Made by a program: the position numbers and the translations under genes | Source of the DNA: Scatophagus argus | Lineage: Eukaryota > Chordata > Actinopteri > Scatophagidae | Assembly (NCBI RefSeq): GCF_020382885.2 | Contig: NC_058495.1 | Location: 7,061,627 to 7,125,626, forward strand | Direction of reading: 5' to 3' | Length of the DNA stretch: 64,000 nt | The notes under the pieces: model-generated | Seen by the model: the letters and a program-made list of their open reading frames with translations, nothing else | What the model was told of the DNA's origin: nothing | The model's database searches: none | Part shown: piece by piece, positions 1 through 14,100 of the stretch | Position numbering within the stretch: the stretch's first letter is position 1 | How the letters are laid out: each line of letters opens with the position of its first letter

Positions 1-3000
1 GCGACTGTTAGTCACTCCTATGTTTTCCAGTACCTCTAGTGAGAGCAGATCCAATTCATAGTCAAGTGAGGGGCAGTGACGAATGAATGTATGACTTCCC
101 AAACTTGGTGGATACAGTGCCAGCGGCACACACTTTACATCAGTCAGACTTACGGAAACTTTAAAGTTTAATTGTGGAACTTTAGAGTATTGTTAAAAAT
201 CAGATAAAACAATCATTACTTCTAAATAATTCTACTAAAGGGTCCAGGTATATTTACAGCCGATGTTTTTTGTATTATGCCGCTGCTATATATCATAAAT
301 GGTGACCTGCAAGCTTATCAGTGGATAACTATACTGTGTGGTTTGGGTTTTGAGACATTGATGGTCTGGGGATGTTTTTCACGCTGCTGAGCCACTGAAG
401 ATATTCTTAGGAAAAGCAGAACTTGTGACTTCTTTAAAGTGTTGACAGAGAATCCAGTGTTTGTTGACCAACTTCCAGTTATGCAAATATCATTTTAACT
501 TGTGATTTTATGCTACCATTACAAACCCCAAAACTCAGTAAGGTCAAGCTTTTTAATCAAGTGCAGTTTTCTAACAAAACAACAAATTAGGTCACTACAG
601 TAGCTATTATGGTGAGCAAAATCTTTGGTGAGCAGTTGAAAGAGGCACACATACTGTCCATAAAAAAACTGAGCTATTTCAGAATTAGCACATACACCAG
701 ATTCAAGATAAAGTTTCAGCTCAGCAAACATCCAGAGCAACTGACACTTCCCTTCCCCTCTGAGCAAAGACAGAGAGGAAATTCAGACCCTCACAAGCTT
801 GGCTTGACTTCTAAAGGCTTTTAATGAAAGGGACTCACGCCACTGACTACTGTACACCTGATCTACTACTTCCTGAGACTTTCTTGGGACAGCATCCAAC
901 TCACGAAAACCACAAACTGCAGTTAAAAACTATTACGAAGAGCTGATGTTTGAAGCTGTCATCTTTCAAAGTTAGGTTTTATGAATAGCAGATAAAATGT
1001 GAGAAGCTAGGATTTTGTTAATATTACCTTTGACAAAGTCCAGTTCAAGACATTTAAAAGTATTTGGCCCACGTTTGGTCTAACCTGAGGGCTAACAAGG
1101 TGCTAGAAACAGACATGCTGTCTTCTTCCTTAAGTTTCACACTGTGTGTCTACATATTACTGGCATGGCATGTGATTTGTGGTATTGTCTACAGTACCAA
1201 GAATGCACACAGTTCTTTCTGTCTAGTTAAGACTTGCGCATCAACACACCTGATTAGACATTTCATTGATATAGGCTTATGTCACATATGTCTTCTGATA
1301 GGCTGGCATGTGTGGACCACATCAAGACCTCAGTTTTAAATCAGTGCACAAGGTATACTGAACTACAGGTAACCATAGCAACAGTGCATCTGCTTCACGC
1401 TAAGTTATCAGTCAAAAGATACAACTGGCAATATTCTATTTTTTTCTTACTGTCAAAAAACGAAAACACCAAAGTCAATCACGAATTGCTCATATTTACC
1501 AAGCATGGTTTGTGTTGATAAAGCCTGATATAGCTCATGCCCAAAAGAAATTATGTCAGTCCCATCTAGTCTTGGGGCTGCAAATACTCAAGAGTGCAGT
1601 GTGTGTAGAGAAACAGACTCAGCATTTTCAGTATTTGTGATGGGTTTTTTTTGTTTTGTTTTACATGTTCAGTAAGAAATATGAGTTCATGGCTGAAAAT
1701 AACAGAGAGAACAGGAAAATTGAAAAAGTGAGAGATGGACTAACACATTGTTACTTTTGGGGCTTCTTTGTTCATTATTCCCACATACCAAGGAACCTTA
1801 TAAAACCACTTATACAATTAATAAGCTTACCCTGTCAGAATCCTCTCAGACAGCTCATTACTGTCTGCAACACACAAGTGGCTCTACAACACGTGTGTTA
1901 AATATATGTATAATGTGCCATAACATGGTAATCAAAAGGAAGAGCACAAATAAGGTAATGCCTTAGCTGCACCTTGGAACACTAGATGCTCAGTAATATG
2001 TTACTTTAAACTGACTGTTGACACATAAACGGTATAAATTCGTATCCATACTGTGATATATCTAATTAGTTCCCAAAGCTCATCCCACTACAATTAAAAT
2101 TTTTTGGTTTTAGGGGTATATACTTTTATATGCTTTCGGTGCTTCTGGTCCTTTTATGTAATGCCTGTGGTGTGTCGAAAGCCATAAACCAATGATCATC
2201 GGCAATGGTGTATTTAGAAGACCTACAGCTGACATCTCCAAACTCACTACTGATTAGACTTAATAGTGAGGTTTGGGACTTATACTCTAATAATTAACTT
2301 AGAGTAAAAGGTTAACTGTAGTTTGAAGCTAACTGTCATCAGAACAATTGAAAAAAAAAATGCATGAAATCATTAAGTGCCTTATTTAGAATAAAAGGTG
2401 AAATACTTCAAATTGCGTCAGGATATCTGCAATCTGTTGCAAAACGGATACAATAGTACCATATGTGTTTATGTAACATTATTTTGGCCTAAGGCAACAT
2501 GACATCTTTCAACCAAATACTGTGCTTCACGAAAATGTTCCTCAGAGATTGATAAGCACGCATAAGGATGGTTGGCATTTTGCTAACCTGTGGCTAAAAT
2601 GAGCATCAGAGATCGCCCAGTTATTTCGTCCTGGGAGCTGTCAAGTTATTATATGACAGCTGGCTGGCCAACAGAGCGAGACAGCCAATCAGAGAGCGAG
2701 CTAGTGTTAGCTAGCTAGACCTGCTAAGGATGTTGCACATCATGTGCAATGAAAGCTTGTGAATTTAAAAAGCAATAAGGCTGTTGCATATGTTATATGA
2801 TTGCTATTTTTCCGTGGATATAAATTTCGCGTCTTGTGCCTGTAAGCTGCTTTAGAGCCAGCTGCCGCAGCAGAAACGCGTGATGGGGCCTGGCTACCTT
2901 AGCCGTCTCAAGCTAATCCAGCTAGCTAACCAACTAGCTAGCTGCGAGCTGTCAGATGACCTGGTGTCCTTTCAAAGCAGTCTTATTCTGTTCATACGAG

Positions 3001-3133
3001 GGCAATATTGTCAAAATGCATAGTGCAGCTTCTCCCCTGTTTGGTAACCTAAACACTGTCCCGTCCCCCCCCCCAAACCCTGTTGGCAGAGGCAGCTCCC
3101 CCCTCCCGTCCAAGCCGGGCCCTCCCCTCTTAC
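1..3133 (-). other. vapb: vapb intron 1 (5' part), non-coding
   Basis: This stretch lies downstream of vapb coding exon 1 on the minus strand and should be its first intron. I looked for the next MSP-domain exon on the minus strand and saw none, so the rest of the gene is beyond the left edge. At 2640-2950 the DNA becomes GC-richer, with a CCAAT box in an AGCCAATCAGAG context near 2684-2695 and clusters of TAGCTAGC words at 2707-2718 and 2921-2944, which look like the downstream shoulder of the vapb CpG promoter. Around 2210-2260 there is a fragment that resembles the inside of the MITE at 5831-6335 (shared words CTACAGCTGA and ATCTCCAAA). No other gene is visible. Confidence 0.6.
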
Positions 3134-3191
3134 CTCGGAATTTCAGTTCGTGCTGGGGCTCCAAGAGCAGAACCTGTTCCGGCCTGGCCAT
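3134..3191 (-). CDS. vapb: VAMP-associated protein B, first coding exon (partial gene)
   Basis: VAPB is a tail-anchored ER membrane protein. Its N-terminal MSP domain binds FFAT motifs and builds ER contact sites with other organelles. Only coding exon 1 is in the window: ATG at 3191-3189, then 19 full codons (MARPEQVLLLEPQHELKFR) and one base, followed by a GTAAGA donor at 3133. The piece EPQHELKFRG is the start of the VAPB MSP domain and fits VAPB better than VAPA, which has DPPTDLKFKG. The next gene upstream on the same strand is rab22a, the same order and orientation as human RAB22A-VAPB, which supports the call. The remaining exons are off the left edge. The overlapping plus-strand frame at 2956-3255 is a shadow. 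Confidence 0.9.
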
Positions 3192-3440
3192 ATCCCAACA
3201 GCTGGAGCGGGGTTATCGCACTGCAACCAGTTTCTGTCGGTTACCCCCGTGTTAGGATGTAGCTGAATGCTGCAAAGTCAATAGAGTTATTTTATCAATG
3301 AATTAGCTGTGGATATCCTGTCCCCCCGGTCACTAGTGCTACTCGAGCTACTAACGGCTGTTGTGATGCAGCAGGAAGGGACTGAGAGACAGCTTGGTGA
3401 CGTCACTGCCTCTGCATAGCCACCCAGTGGGGAGGGTGAC
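3192..3440 (-). promoter_or_regulatory. vapb: vapb 5'UTR and CpG-rich promoter with full CRE site
   Basis: The segment upstream of the vapb start codon is GC-rich with frequent CpGs and has no TATA box that I can place. A perfect palindromic TGACGTCA (CREB/ATF element) lies at 3398-3405, about 210 bp upstream of the ATG. The transcription start cannot be fixed from sequence alone. That ATF/CREB factors act here is inference. Confidence 0.55.
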
Positions 3441-4690
3441 AGGGTGATGGGTGATGCCAGGGTGCAACCAGGGACGGTGGGGCCACCACCTCAGTATTTA
3501 CGAAACCTCAACCAGTGCTCAAAGCATGCAACATGTTTATCTTCTACTGTTACCTTCACCATTGTTCCTGAATGTGTAATATTCTTGGTGTGGAAAAAGG
3601 TTCGGCTCTCATGCCATCTGATCAATAACTAAACGTCAGAATTTTCTTTCAAACTCATTCCTTCATTCAGACAGCTCGAAAATGTTTTAAAACATATGAA
3701 CATAATTTTGTGTGTGACCTTTTTTGGAATAACTTTTGTGTTTTTATCCAAAGTACTAAAACATAAATGTGGGTACTGACAGCCTAGAACCTCAACAAAG
3801 TTGAATTCTTAACATATTCAAATCCTTTAAGGTGATAAATTTCACATTCAGAAATGCAAATTTGCAGGTATACTTCTAAAAAAATACACTGATTCAATTT
3901 GTTTTTCTATCAATTCAAAGGCTGTAAAATTATTAAGACATTTTTTGGGTGCATTATGAATTCTTTCACCATGACCATTTGTAATATAGCAGAACAAACA
4001 CAGGTGTAAGTATGAACAATAATTATGGCTCTGTTCCAATCAGGTGGATCAGTGATCCAATGCATACAACTCAAGTGCCCTGTCTGCGGCTGAAATTATA
4101 TCAACAACAACACTACCTTGTTTTCATGGATAGAAATCAGCTAAATTGTAAATTCAAGTAACCAGAACTATACCAGTGTGTCATGTACCGTTTAATTCAT
4201 TTCATAAATCAATTTATTTTTTTTACCAGTGAAGTTTAGCTTTCCTCCTTATGTAATCCCTCATTATAATATTGATATCTCATAATTTACAGACTTATTT
4301 TTCAGATTTACCATTGACCAGTTTTTCAAAATGCTTTAGAAGAAAAGGTGTAATGTAATTAATAATATAATATCAAATATTTCAAAAACTGGATGAGTTA
4401 AGCAGTAAACCTACTTGGGTTCGTAGTGGATGGTGAGGTTGTCGAGGAAGTATTCTGCCCCCTCAGCACTACTCAAAATGCAGTGAAAAGCCCTCTGCCA
4501 GTCAAACATGCATCTCAAGTGTCATAAATATATATAGCCAGACAGCTGACTGCCAAGTGAACACAACCAATCACTAACAACACTGTCACTGTATCCCCAA
4601 GCAATGAAATAATACAAAAATGTGTCTTTGGCCTAATACAAGACAGTGAAAAATTTCACAAAAATAGAGACACACACAGTGGAGTGGAAG
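3441..4690. other. intergenic region between vapb and rab22a
   Basis: AT-rich DNA between the vapb promoter and the probable 3' end of rab22a. No convincing exon, RNA gene or recognisable transposon was seen; short open frames such as those at 3444-3632 and 3848-4039 look random. Confidence 0.5.
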
Positions 4691-4706
4691 ATATTTTTGT
4701 CAATCT

Positions 4707-4712
4707 TTTATT
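4707..4712 (-). terminator. rab22a: candidate rab22a polyadenylation signal AATAAA
   Basis: The minus strand reads AATAAA here, followed within about 20 nt by a TG/T-rich stretch. It is a clear canonical signal downstream of the rab22a stop, but nearer cryptic sites could also be used. Confidence 0.4.
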
Positions 4713-5830
4713 AGTAAACAAATTGACAATTCCCTTTTTACACATTTGGAAATACACTGCAAACAAGTGTTTTCAGGCATTTTGTTACAATCAATATGAA
4801 ACATAGTAAAAAGCTAAATATGGTAACTACAATGCTGATGGAATTACTGCAAACGGTGCACAAGTCTATTGTGGTTGCACAACTGGCTTAGAATAGAATA
4901 TAGTTATTGATTTGTGTGCAATTTGATGGTATATATCTACACTGAAAAATAAACATAATATAGATTAATCACATTCCCAGGGCCAGCCCAAGACTATTGG
5001 TATTTTTCAATGCAAAACCGGCATACAATTTCTATTCAAGCCTTCCATTTTCAAATAAGGAAAAACGTGTACAAACTCCAAATATTTTTAAGCATTTATG
5101 TGATTAGCATGTTAAATTATGATATCACACGGACAATAAAATCTGGTTAATTATGCGTGCTGTAGTAAAATGGACATTTGACATTATTTTGCATCATGTT
5201 CTTAGTAGCAGCGAGAACTGAGCAAACAGTCAAAACCTAAAATAACCTCAAGGGACATTAAGAAGTCTGATACTTTTACAAGAATGATCCATCAAGTTAC
5301 TTCACAGAGATAATAACAAATTGCAGACAGAGCGTTCGCTAGTAATAAGGGCCAATTAATACAAAGTGCAGCTTTAAAAGTACCAGACTGATTCCCTTGT
5401 TGATATAATTGCTGAAGCTATATTAAATACTGGCTAGGGTTAGCATCATGATGTAGTGCAGGGTGAAGTATCAAAGACAGCAGCATGAATCAAAATCAAT
5501 CACAAGTTTAATTTTTGACCTAGAATGCCCCTCTGGTCTTTGGTTGGCTCTATCACACTACTTATTTGATCAACTATGCATGAGCAAAACTATCATCAAA
5601 TCAGCATAAAATGAGGTCAATGCAAACCCTTCATTATCATCTTTTTAGACGGTAGGGAACAAGATCACATTATTGCATGAGTGTGTGCTCCACTGTGTGA
5701 ACATATCATTCTGTAACTGACTTCTTAGATTAGGTCAAATTTTACCTTTGTCATAATAACAACTATTGCACTCAACAGGAAACAGGCAGTGTTACTGAGC
5801 ACACCACACACCATTAACAGATATATTTAA

Positions 5831-6335
5831 AGGAGCAGTTCACCCCCAAACATCAGAAATACATATTGTTGTGAGCAGTTGCATGTAGGAACTATTTTCT
5901 TCCAACTGAACTGAGCATCGTATCACCAAGCAGAAGGAAACACACATCTACTCGTGGATAAGCAGTGCCCTCCTCGGCTGAGCAGTAACATTAGCCAGCT
6001 TAGTTACCTAGCTTCCCATTAATGAGTGGATGCATGGATCCTTCCATGCAGTGACACGGAAAGAAAATAGTTCCTTCATGAAATTACTCACAACACTGTC
6101 TGTGGATTACTGGTCATGATTTCTGTAAAAAGACATTGCTGTTGGGATTTTCAAATGTATTTTTGGTGCTTTATATTTCAAAGTGCCATCTAGTTATATT
6201 GGCAGAAAGGCAGACAGCTCTACAGCTGATATCTCCAAAACTCAACTCAACTCACACCAAAACAAACTACCTGAACAAATGGCACACAGATCGAGGGAAA
6301 AAAAGCTTTGAGTGATTTTGGGGTGAACTGTCCCT
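5831..6335. mobile_element. non-autonomous DNA transposon (MITE) with TTAA target duplications
   Basis: The two ends are inverted: AGGAGCAGTTCACCCC on the left and GGGGTGAACTGTCCCT on the right. They are flanked by TTAA at 5827-5830 and 6336-6339. The terminal repeat resembles a widespread fish MITE group with TTAA duplications (piggyBac/Kolobok type). The 505 bp interior has no coding capacity. It sits within the presumed rab22a 3'UTR. Confidence 0.75.
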
Positions 6336-8185
6336 TTAAGAGGATTAAAGGCAAATAAAATATCTTGTGCTTACAGAAATGAACACAATCAAAATTTATC
6401 AATGCAGCCTAATTGAGCCCGCATCTGTGTTTTTTGGCAACTCTGCAAAGAAGATTTGGGGCTACAGCGACACAGAAAAGCATGAAATTACACAGAATTA
6501 ATACATCTGTGGGGGTTCATGTGTTCAATTAGGCTGATAGAAGAGGTAAATGAGACTACTGTAACATTGCATAAGGAACACAGAGTAGTGAGGATTTTCA
6601 CGAATGTCAGAGGATGACAGCTCTGCGAAAGCTGTTGTGTAGCAAACCATATCTGTCTGACACAAAGTGAAAGCGGGACACATTAAGTGCTAAGTACACT
6701 AAGTGCCTGGAATTTCAAGGAGTGAAGAAGCTGGAGAAAGGAAAATGAGAAAGCAGACCTTGGAACAAAGCACATACGGTAATTCAGAGCAGAATGGTTC
6801 ATTAAGGGGTCAGCATGTCGACACAGTGCCACGTCTAATTCTGCACCTATTACCATTCTGCAAAATGAGGAAATTTATGCTCTAAAATCTGAGTTTCCCC
6901 TGAACAATGCCTAGTTTCCAGATCTAACTGTTTTCATCATGGGCCAGGTAGTAAAAGAACACTGCATGTGCAAGCCACTGCTGATTATGCAAAAAAAAAG
7001 AAAAGATGAAAAATGTTTATGGGACAATTAAAGAATTTGGCAAAACCTCACAAATATCACCCTACACTATAAAACTGTTGTGAAGAAGCAGTAAATGACT
7101 GAGGATACAATAGAAAACTAAAGCTAAAGTAATATTGTGGGATAACTGGCAGTATATTGTGTAAGTAACTTCATATTCTAGATTCAGTCAAAACAAAAAA
7201 AGTGGAAGGGTGGAACTCATGTGAGGACTTGAGACTGTTATCATATTACATATAACAAACTCCAATAATAAAAAGTCTCAGAATTTTTTCTCAGGATTTT
7301 CCAAAATATCAAACTATACCTACAACATAAGGAAATAGGCTCTCAACACCTTTCATTGCTTTCATCCGCATTTTTAACTATGCGACTGCAATTTACACCA
7401 ACGCCCACTTGTTATTTTGCCGTGAACAACATCTTAACGACAACAGCAGTAACACAATAAAAACGTACATTTATCGTGCACAATCCTTCCTGTCTGACCG
7501 TAAATTACCAACATCTCTCCAAATATCCTTCTGAAAAACAAAAATTGAGACGAAAGACTCATATTGATGACCAAAATAACCTTTTTGTCTTCAAAAACAT
7601 AAGGATAAAGTCGTGATTACACACAGTGATGGTATAGATCCTTCACAATGTTGAGAATATTTGGGAAGAGATCTCCCACATAAACAACAGGCAATAACTT
7701 AAAGACTATCAAAATAATTTGGTGAAATGTAACTATTTTCAGTCCATGGTTTGGTTGAAAGATAATAGATTTGTACAAATTTACAAGTGCAAATGACTTC
7801 TGAATCCATGAATTTGTATCTGTAAAGTTCTACTGATTAAGCTTAGGCTACAATACACCAAACAGGGGTTAATGGAGAGCATAGTAAAAGTATACATTAT
7901 GTATGGGGGTACTCCACTTACATATCAACATATCAAGGCAGCATTTTTTGTCATTGCTCAGTAAACTTGAAGTAATTCTCCTGCCAGCAATTTTCATATA
8001 TGACGATTTGCTGTTGGAAATGCGTTTGCTACAACCATCAGTATGGCAATGCTGCACCCCAGTTTCAGTGACAGAGGGGTATTTGAAAGTGTGCGGTGGC
8101 TGTAAGCTGAAGCAAGGTGAGCACACAGCAGGTAAGCAAAGGTCAGGTCACCGGTCATGTAGGGACAGTACAGTCACTGGCATCA

Positions 8186-11100
8186 TCAGCAGCACGTCCT
8201 GCGAGACTCTGAGGCCTGCCGTCCCAGTTTGAACCCTTTTCCTGAAGTTGTTCCCACCGCGTCTGCTACAGGGATGCGCTTACCTTTGAAGAGACACGCA
8301 AACATGCAGGTTTCCCAGCATTTAGCTTTCCTCTTCTGTCTTAAACTCTCTATCACCATACCCAGTTTTTCTTACTATGTGAAGATTTTGTGATATTTTT
8401 TTTGCTATTTACAAAATACACAGTTTTCACGTTAGCACAATGCCAATTAATTAACAGTAATTAATTAATTGACAGCCATGCCCCACTTTCCTGTGGCACA
8501 CTTATTCAAAGCTAGTTCAATTAGTTTGATTGTATTTATTATGTTCAGTATGGAAAAAATACTAAAAGTGAGTGGGAGTGTGTTATTGATGTACGTTGTT
8601 GTCAAATGATTAACTAACATAACCATCTCACAGTTGAATTTAATAAAGGATATTAAGTATGTTTTTGGTGAAATGGAAGTTCTCACTACACTAACATGTA
8701 TGATTCAAACAAATATTTTTCAGTGATAAACATGCTGTCTTTATTTAGAGGCTATTTTTGCAGGAATTCACAGGACTGATAGACAGCCTCATCACATGGT
8801 CCATCGCATGATGGTTTTGCCATATTAGTGCATGAATTCTTGAGATATGCCTAAAAACGTGTTTTGTGACCTTTGACCACCAAATTCCAATAAGTTTATC
8901 TTTGAGTCCAAGTGGGCATTTGTGCCAAATTTGAAGAAATTCCACTTTGGTGTTCCTGAGATATCATGTGTATGAGAATGGGATGGGCATACGGACAGAC
9001 AACCAGTAAACATAGTGCCTCCAGCCACGGCTGTTACCAGTGCAGAGGAGTAAAAAATTAAAATAAACTGTGAACATCGGTGAGGCAGCTACAGAACGAT
9101 AAAAGATAAGTTAAGTTTTGTTAAGCACTTCGAGCTGTACCTTGGCATAAGAGGTGCTAGTGCATCACTCTCTGAAGTTTGATACAAACACAGAAATGAG
9201 CAATAGCACTCCTGGATATTTGGAGAATACACTTCTAATGAACAATACTGTTCAAAGCATGCTTTAAAACACAAAGGGAGATAATAATCTTAACACTGTA
9301 CAGTGCTTAATTTGTCAGGGCCTAGGGTATAGAGGCCACTTGCATCAAATACTTGAAAAAAACAAAAAACAAAACAATAAACACACTCACTTATCTCTAT
9401 AAACACCTCATTGATGTTAATGGAATTCTTGGCACTGGTTTCTATGAAGATAGCATGGATGGAGTCAGCATAGTCCTTGGCATCCTTCTCTGGCACTTCT
9501 CTGTAAACACAGAAGGTATGTCAAAATTATTATGATGCCATATACAAACAGATTCTCCAATTTCATGCATCAACTGATAACGATCAAAAGTACCTCTACA
9601 GCTGTTACGTGGAAGTTTTCCCAGTTTCACGGATGCTCTTGTTGCCAAAGGCATACATGTATCTCAGTCTGGGAGATTTTTCAGTTTTGTGGATACAAAA
9701 TAAATACAATGATATCTTCAACTACTCCTCAAATACCAGAATATGAAAGATAATTTAACATTATATACAACACAGCCACAACTTTCCTATTAGAAATTTA
9801 CAGCACCAAAAGAGGTGAAAGTCTGATCACTTTATATTCCACTGCAAACACTCCTAACGTTAATCAGTGTGACAGCCAATATCGAACTTCTAAGTATTTC
9901 TAATCCAAACAATATTATTCTGGTGCTAAAAGGTCATATTTCCTGAGAAGAATTTTTTCCATCTAAAATCCCATCACCACTTCCAGGCTGAAAATGAGGA
10001 GGCACCACCATGCTGCACACTAGCATTGTTGTGCATGACCATTATCTCTCAGTCAGGTTCACCTGGCGTCTGACAGGTCACATTTGTTTCCAGCGATGGC
10101 GACCACTATATTAGGTGGACCGTGCTGGCGCAGCTCCTTCACCCAGTTCTTCAGTGTTTGGAAAGATTCCTGATAATACAGATAAACAATGCATTATGCT
10201 GAATGAATCAATGAGCAGGTAAGCACATACTGTCCCACATAAAAGTTTAAAGGATGAGTTCAACATGTCATGTAATCTGCTTATTTGCTTTTTAGCCGAG
10301 AATTAGCTTAGAGGACAGTCAAGTACGCAGCCAGTTATCTTAGCTTAACATAAAGTCTGGATACAGGGGAAACTACTCGTCTTGTTTTGACCTAAGGTAA
10401 CAAAATCTAGCTGGCTTTGCATTTATATCTGTAATGAACAATGTCCATCACACTCTGCAAAGCACCATAAGTAGGTAGACGAGCACATTCAGCGACAGTC
10501 TGCTGTCTCTGTCCTGCTCCATGGACAGGTTGAGGAGTTGATTTGTCCCTCAGCCTGTAAGCCCCCTGAACTCCTTCCGGTGAGGACAGAACTGGACTGC
10601 ATCACTGAATGGTTCACATCGTCCACTTTCTTCCCCACTTTCTCACTCAACAGTTGTTTACACACCATTGGACTGTTTTTATTCTATTATTCTTTTTAAT
10701 TTTTTCCAGTATATATTCTATATTTAAATATTTATTTATACTTTATATTTTTGTACTTTTTACTTTCACTACTTTTTTGTTCTGTACTGATGCAACAGGA
10801 CACTGAATTTCCCTCAGGATCACTAAAGAACCTATCTATCAAAGCGACCTGACAAGAAAGCATGTGTATGTGTATTTCTGAAAATACTGAAGTACTTTAA
10901 CAAACTTATGAACTAAATTTAATGGAACAAAACAGTTAAACTATACAGTAAGTACTTAGTGGATTACTAGCTGAGGAAAGTAAATAATACCTCTTTTGTG
11001 ATGTCATAAACAATGATGGCTGCAGCTGAGCCTCTGTAGTACATAGGTGCTAGGGCCCGAAACTGTGGGAGGAAAATAAACAATGATGAGTGCAGGACAT

Positions 11101-14100
11101 TTTGGACAGGAAGGAGCCTTGCATGTCTGAAACCTCTGAGTAACCTTTGTCTCAGCCTACACGAGGCTATATTATGCAGCTTAGGCTGAGCTATATGGTC
11201 TGCATAGCTTTGAAGTCATGTGAAAATGGAATTCAATGACAGTTAATAGGATATAATAATATAATGTAAAGACCAAGTATTTAGAAGATCTTATTCAGAG
11301 AAATCAATCCCAGACTCTTTACCTTGATTTCCTTCCACTTTCTCTTTTTTGGATTTGAAAAGGTTACTAAATGACCCTGCACTATAATTGTAATTATACA
11401 TTTTCACACCCATTGGAGCTCAAGAAACACTGCCTAAGCTTTTCATAAGCTATAGCTAATCTGTTATATAGGCACAGGTCAATTACATCAACAATTAGCA
11501 AAAAAGACACCACATACCATTGCACTAAACCAAATACCCGGTGTTCTGAGCCTATTTAATCCAAGTGGCTTTATTCAAAATGGAAGCATGGCAAGTCTTT
11601 CCACCATGACCTAACACATGTGGTAGCCATCAAGAGAAAGATGAGCAGAAAGTGTCAAAAGCTGTTAGCGTCTTGATATTTATGGAAGACTATATATTTG
11701 ATCTAAACCCAATAGATCACAAAGTCAGGCATAATCAAAACAGCATGTGCCACAACTGCCTGGGAGGTTGGGGCTTCTTCTTTTATGCCAGGTTTTGGTA
11801 TTTTTCCTGGTAGAATACTTTCCAATGCTCACTGAAACCTGGCTTCAAAAATTACCCTGAGGTTATTATATTTAAAAATATATTAGCCATGCTAGTGGCA
11901 AGACTGAAGTATCTCAGCAGCTACTGGATAGATTGACAATTTTAAATTTGGAATATAAATTCATTGTGCTCAGAGGATAGCACTTTCAAATTTTGGTCAT
12001 CCCCTGACTTTTCCTCTAGTGCCACCATGAAGATCACATTTCCTCAGCAACTACTGGATGTACTTTCATGAAATCTGGTTCAAACATTCATGTTTCCTTC
12101 ATGTTGAATTCTAACAACTTCGGAGATCATCTGATTTTCCCATCATATTTCATCATCAGCTCTGATTATTTGTGCAACTGCTTTGGCTTATGACCAAATA
12201 CTTGAATATAAGTATTCTCAAGAGCCATTGCTCACATACAAAACTAATATGGTGAGCCAGCATCCAATAGCAACTGCTTGCAGTCCGATAGCACCAAAAC
12301 ACACTCACTCATTGTTAAAAGATTTTTCTGCTGAAACAAATGTGGACCATTAACTCTTATTTGATCTTATTTCAGCTGAAATGCTAACAACATTGTAAGT
12401 GTTTCAAAATTTTTATTAGCAAAACAAACATAACATATTTCAAGAAAATTTAAATGGGATGACTTTCCCTCTCTAACTCGTAAACATTCTGTATGCCCTA
12501 TTGCAATATACACTGGAAGGGTCTTTAAACAGACTAATAAAACCATGTGTCATATATTAACTAATGATATTTATTTTAAAAGAAACAGCCCATGACTGAA
12601 AAAGACCTTCACTTGAAATGACCCTGCCTTCCCGCCAATTCTATTTTCCTTTACAATACGATGGAATAAACTATCCATCTTGGAGTGACACAGTTACCTC
12701 AGGAAAGCACACATTCCACATAATTACAGTTGTTACTGGCCCCAAGTCCACCAACGGGAATCCAAGTTGGGATATTTGGCAGAAGCACTGAGGAGAGTGC
12801 TGTCTGTTTCATTGGATAGTGTTGAGCCGCACCACCACCAGTCCTGTGTGGTCTATCTCAGCTTTAACCATAAGAGTAATCACAGTGAGGCCAGACGTCT
12901 GGCCACACAGCAGCCCAGAAAACAGCCCCACTGATACCTGATGAGTACGGATTAATTGCACAAACCGTGAGCTGGGTGCATAATGAAAGGAACCTTCCTA
13001 TTCCATTAGGACACAAAGTGGCTCTTGCTTGTTTTAAGAGGGAACAGTCAAAGGGAAGGCCTCAATGAGCTGTTGACAGCTGGGCTCAGATGTACTCAGA
13101 AGGCCTCATCTGGTCTCGAGCTATGGATTGTGGATCTGGGAAATCACAGAGCTTTCCTTTTTGCCCTTGTCTCTCCTTCCATGTGCACTGGCTGGCTTTG
13201 TGTTCCCCTTTCTCAACAGATTTTGATTGGCCAGAGCTCGACAGACAGCTACCAAACACGCAATGAAAGGCTGCAAAATACCACAGCAGCCTTTAGTGAA
13301 AACACCAGCACATGCAAAACCTACTGAAAGAATGCTGCTACTTTTTCCCACACAGATGTGAAAAGCTTGGAAAGTTGACAGGCCACATGGGAGTGAAAAC
13401 ATGGATTTGTGGGATATGAAAAGGTGGAGAAAATGAAAAAGGACACAAGAGAATAATCATGGAAAAAAACTGCTGCCATGAGGAGAAATGAAACAAAATA
13501 TTCCAGAGGAGTAAACATGCTGGGGAAATAAAGAGGATGTGAAGTTGTAGTGACTTTCAGGTATGACAGTGCATCAGCACATGTCAGTGATGGGTTGGGT
13601 TTCATCCTCTCATCTTAAACAGGGCTGCACTGACCACTCAAGGCATTCAAGAAGTCAAGGCTCCTGGGGAATGAGGATAAAAGACCAACAGAATCTTATC
13701 TCACCTTTCTAAAGAGGACAGCAGCAGGGATAAGACACTGTAACAGCACGAGATTATGCGTGAGAAAAAGAGAATGGAATGTACAAAAAAAAAGAGGAAG
13801 TGATGTGGAAAGCTAATACAGAGAAATTTGCGATGCAGGGTGTGAGTCAAAAAAGAAAGTAGTTCCTTAAGCTACAAATGCCTGGGGGTTGGTGTAGTTT
13901 GGACAGGGTTGTATACTAAAATCGTACTCAAAAACCAAAATGTGCCCTGTCTTTTGTATCACATACCATCTGTAAGTAGTTTCATTCCTAAATTTTGTGT
14001 GGGAGTGTGGACATTTCAAATATTGCTATAATGGACATACAGGAGCAGACATAACATAAGAAGTGTCACCCGGATATGATCGCTGCTAACAAACAACATA

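Larger units (their letters stand above)
4690..8185 (-). other. rab22a: probable rab22a 3'UTR
   Basis: About 3.5 kb of AT-rich, ORF-poor DNA follows the rab22a stop codon on the minus strand before a good AATAAA (4712-4707). A long 3'UTR is usual for vertebrate RAB22A. A MITE (5831-6335) lies inside it. The 3' boundary is inferred from the poly(A) signal only; no transcript evidence is available here. Confidence 0.4.

Noticed and set aside
2956-3255. 99-codon plus-strand frame over the vapb exon
   Set aside because: Antisense shadow in CpG-rich DNA; the minus strand has a clear VAPB N-terminus and donor.
8447-8475. AT-rich palindrome (CAATTAATTA ... TAATTAATTG)
   Set aside because: Short and of low complexity; expected by chance in this base composition.
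13025-13605. Open frames on both strands in rab22a intron 3
   Set aside because: No family resemblance, no splice-site support, overlapping on both strands.
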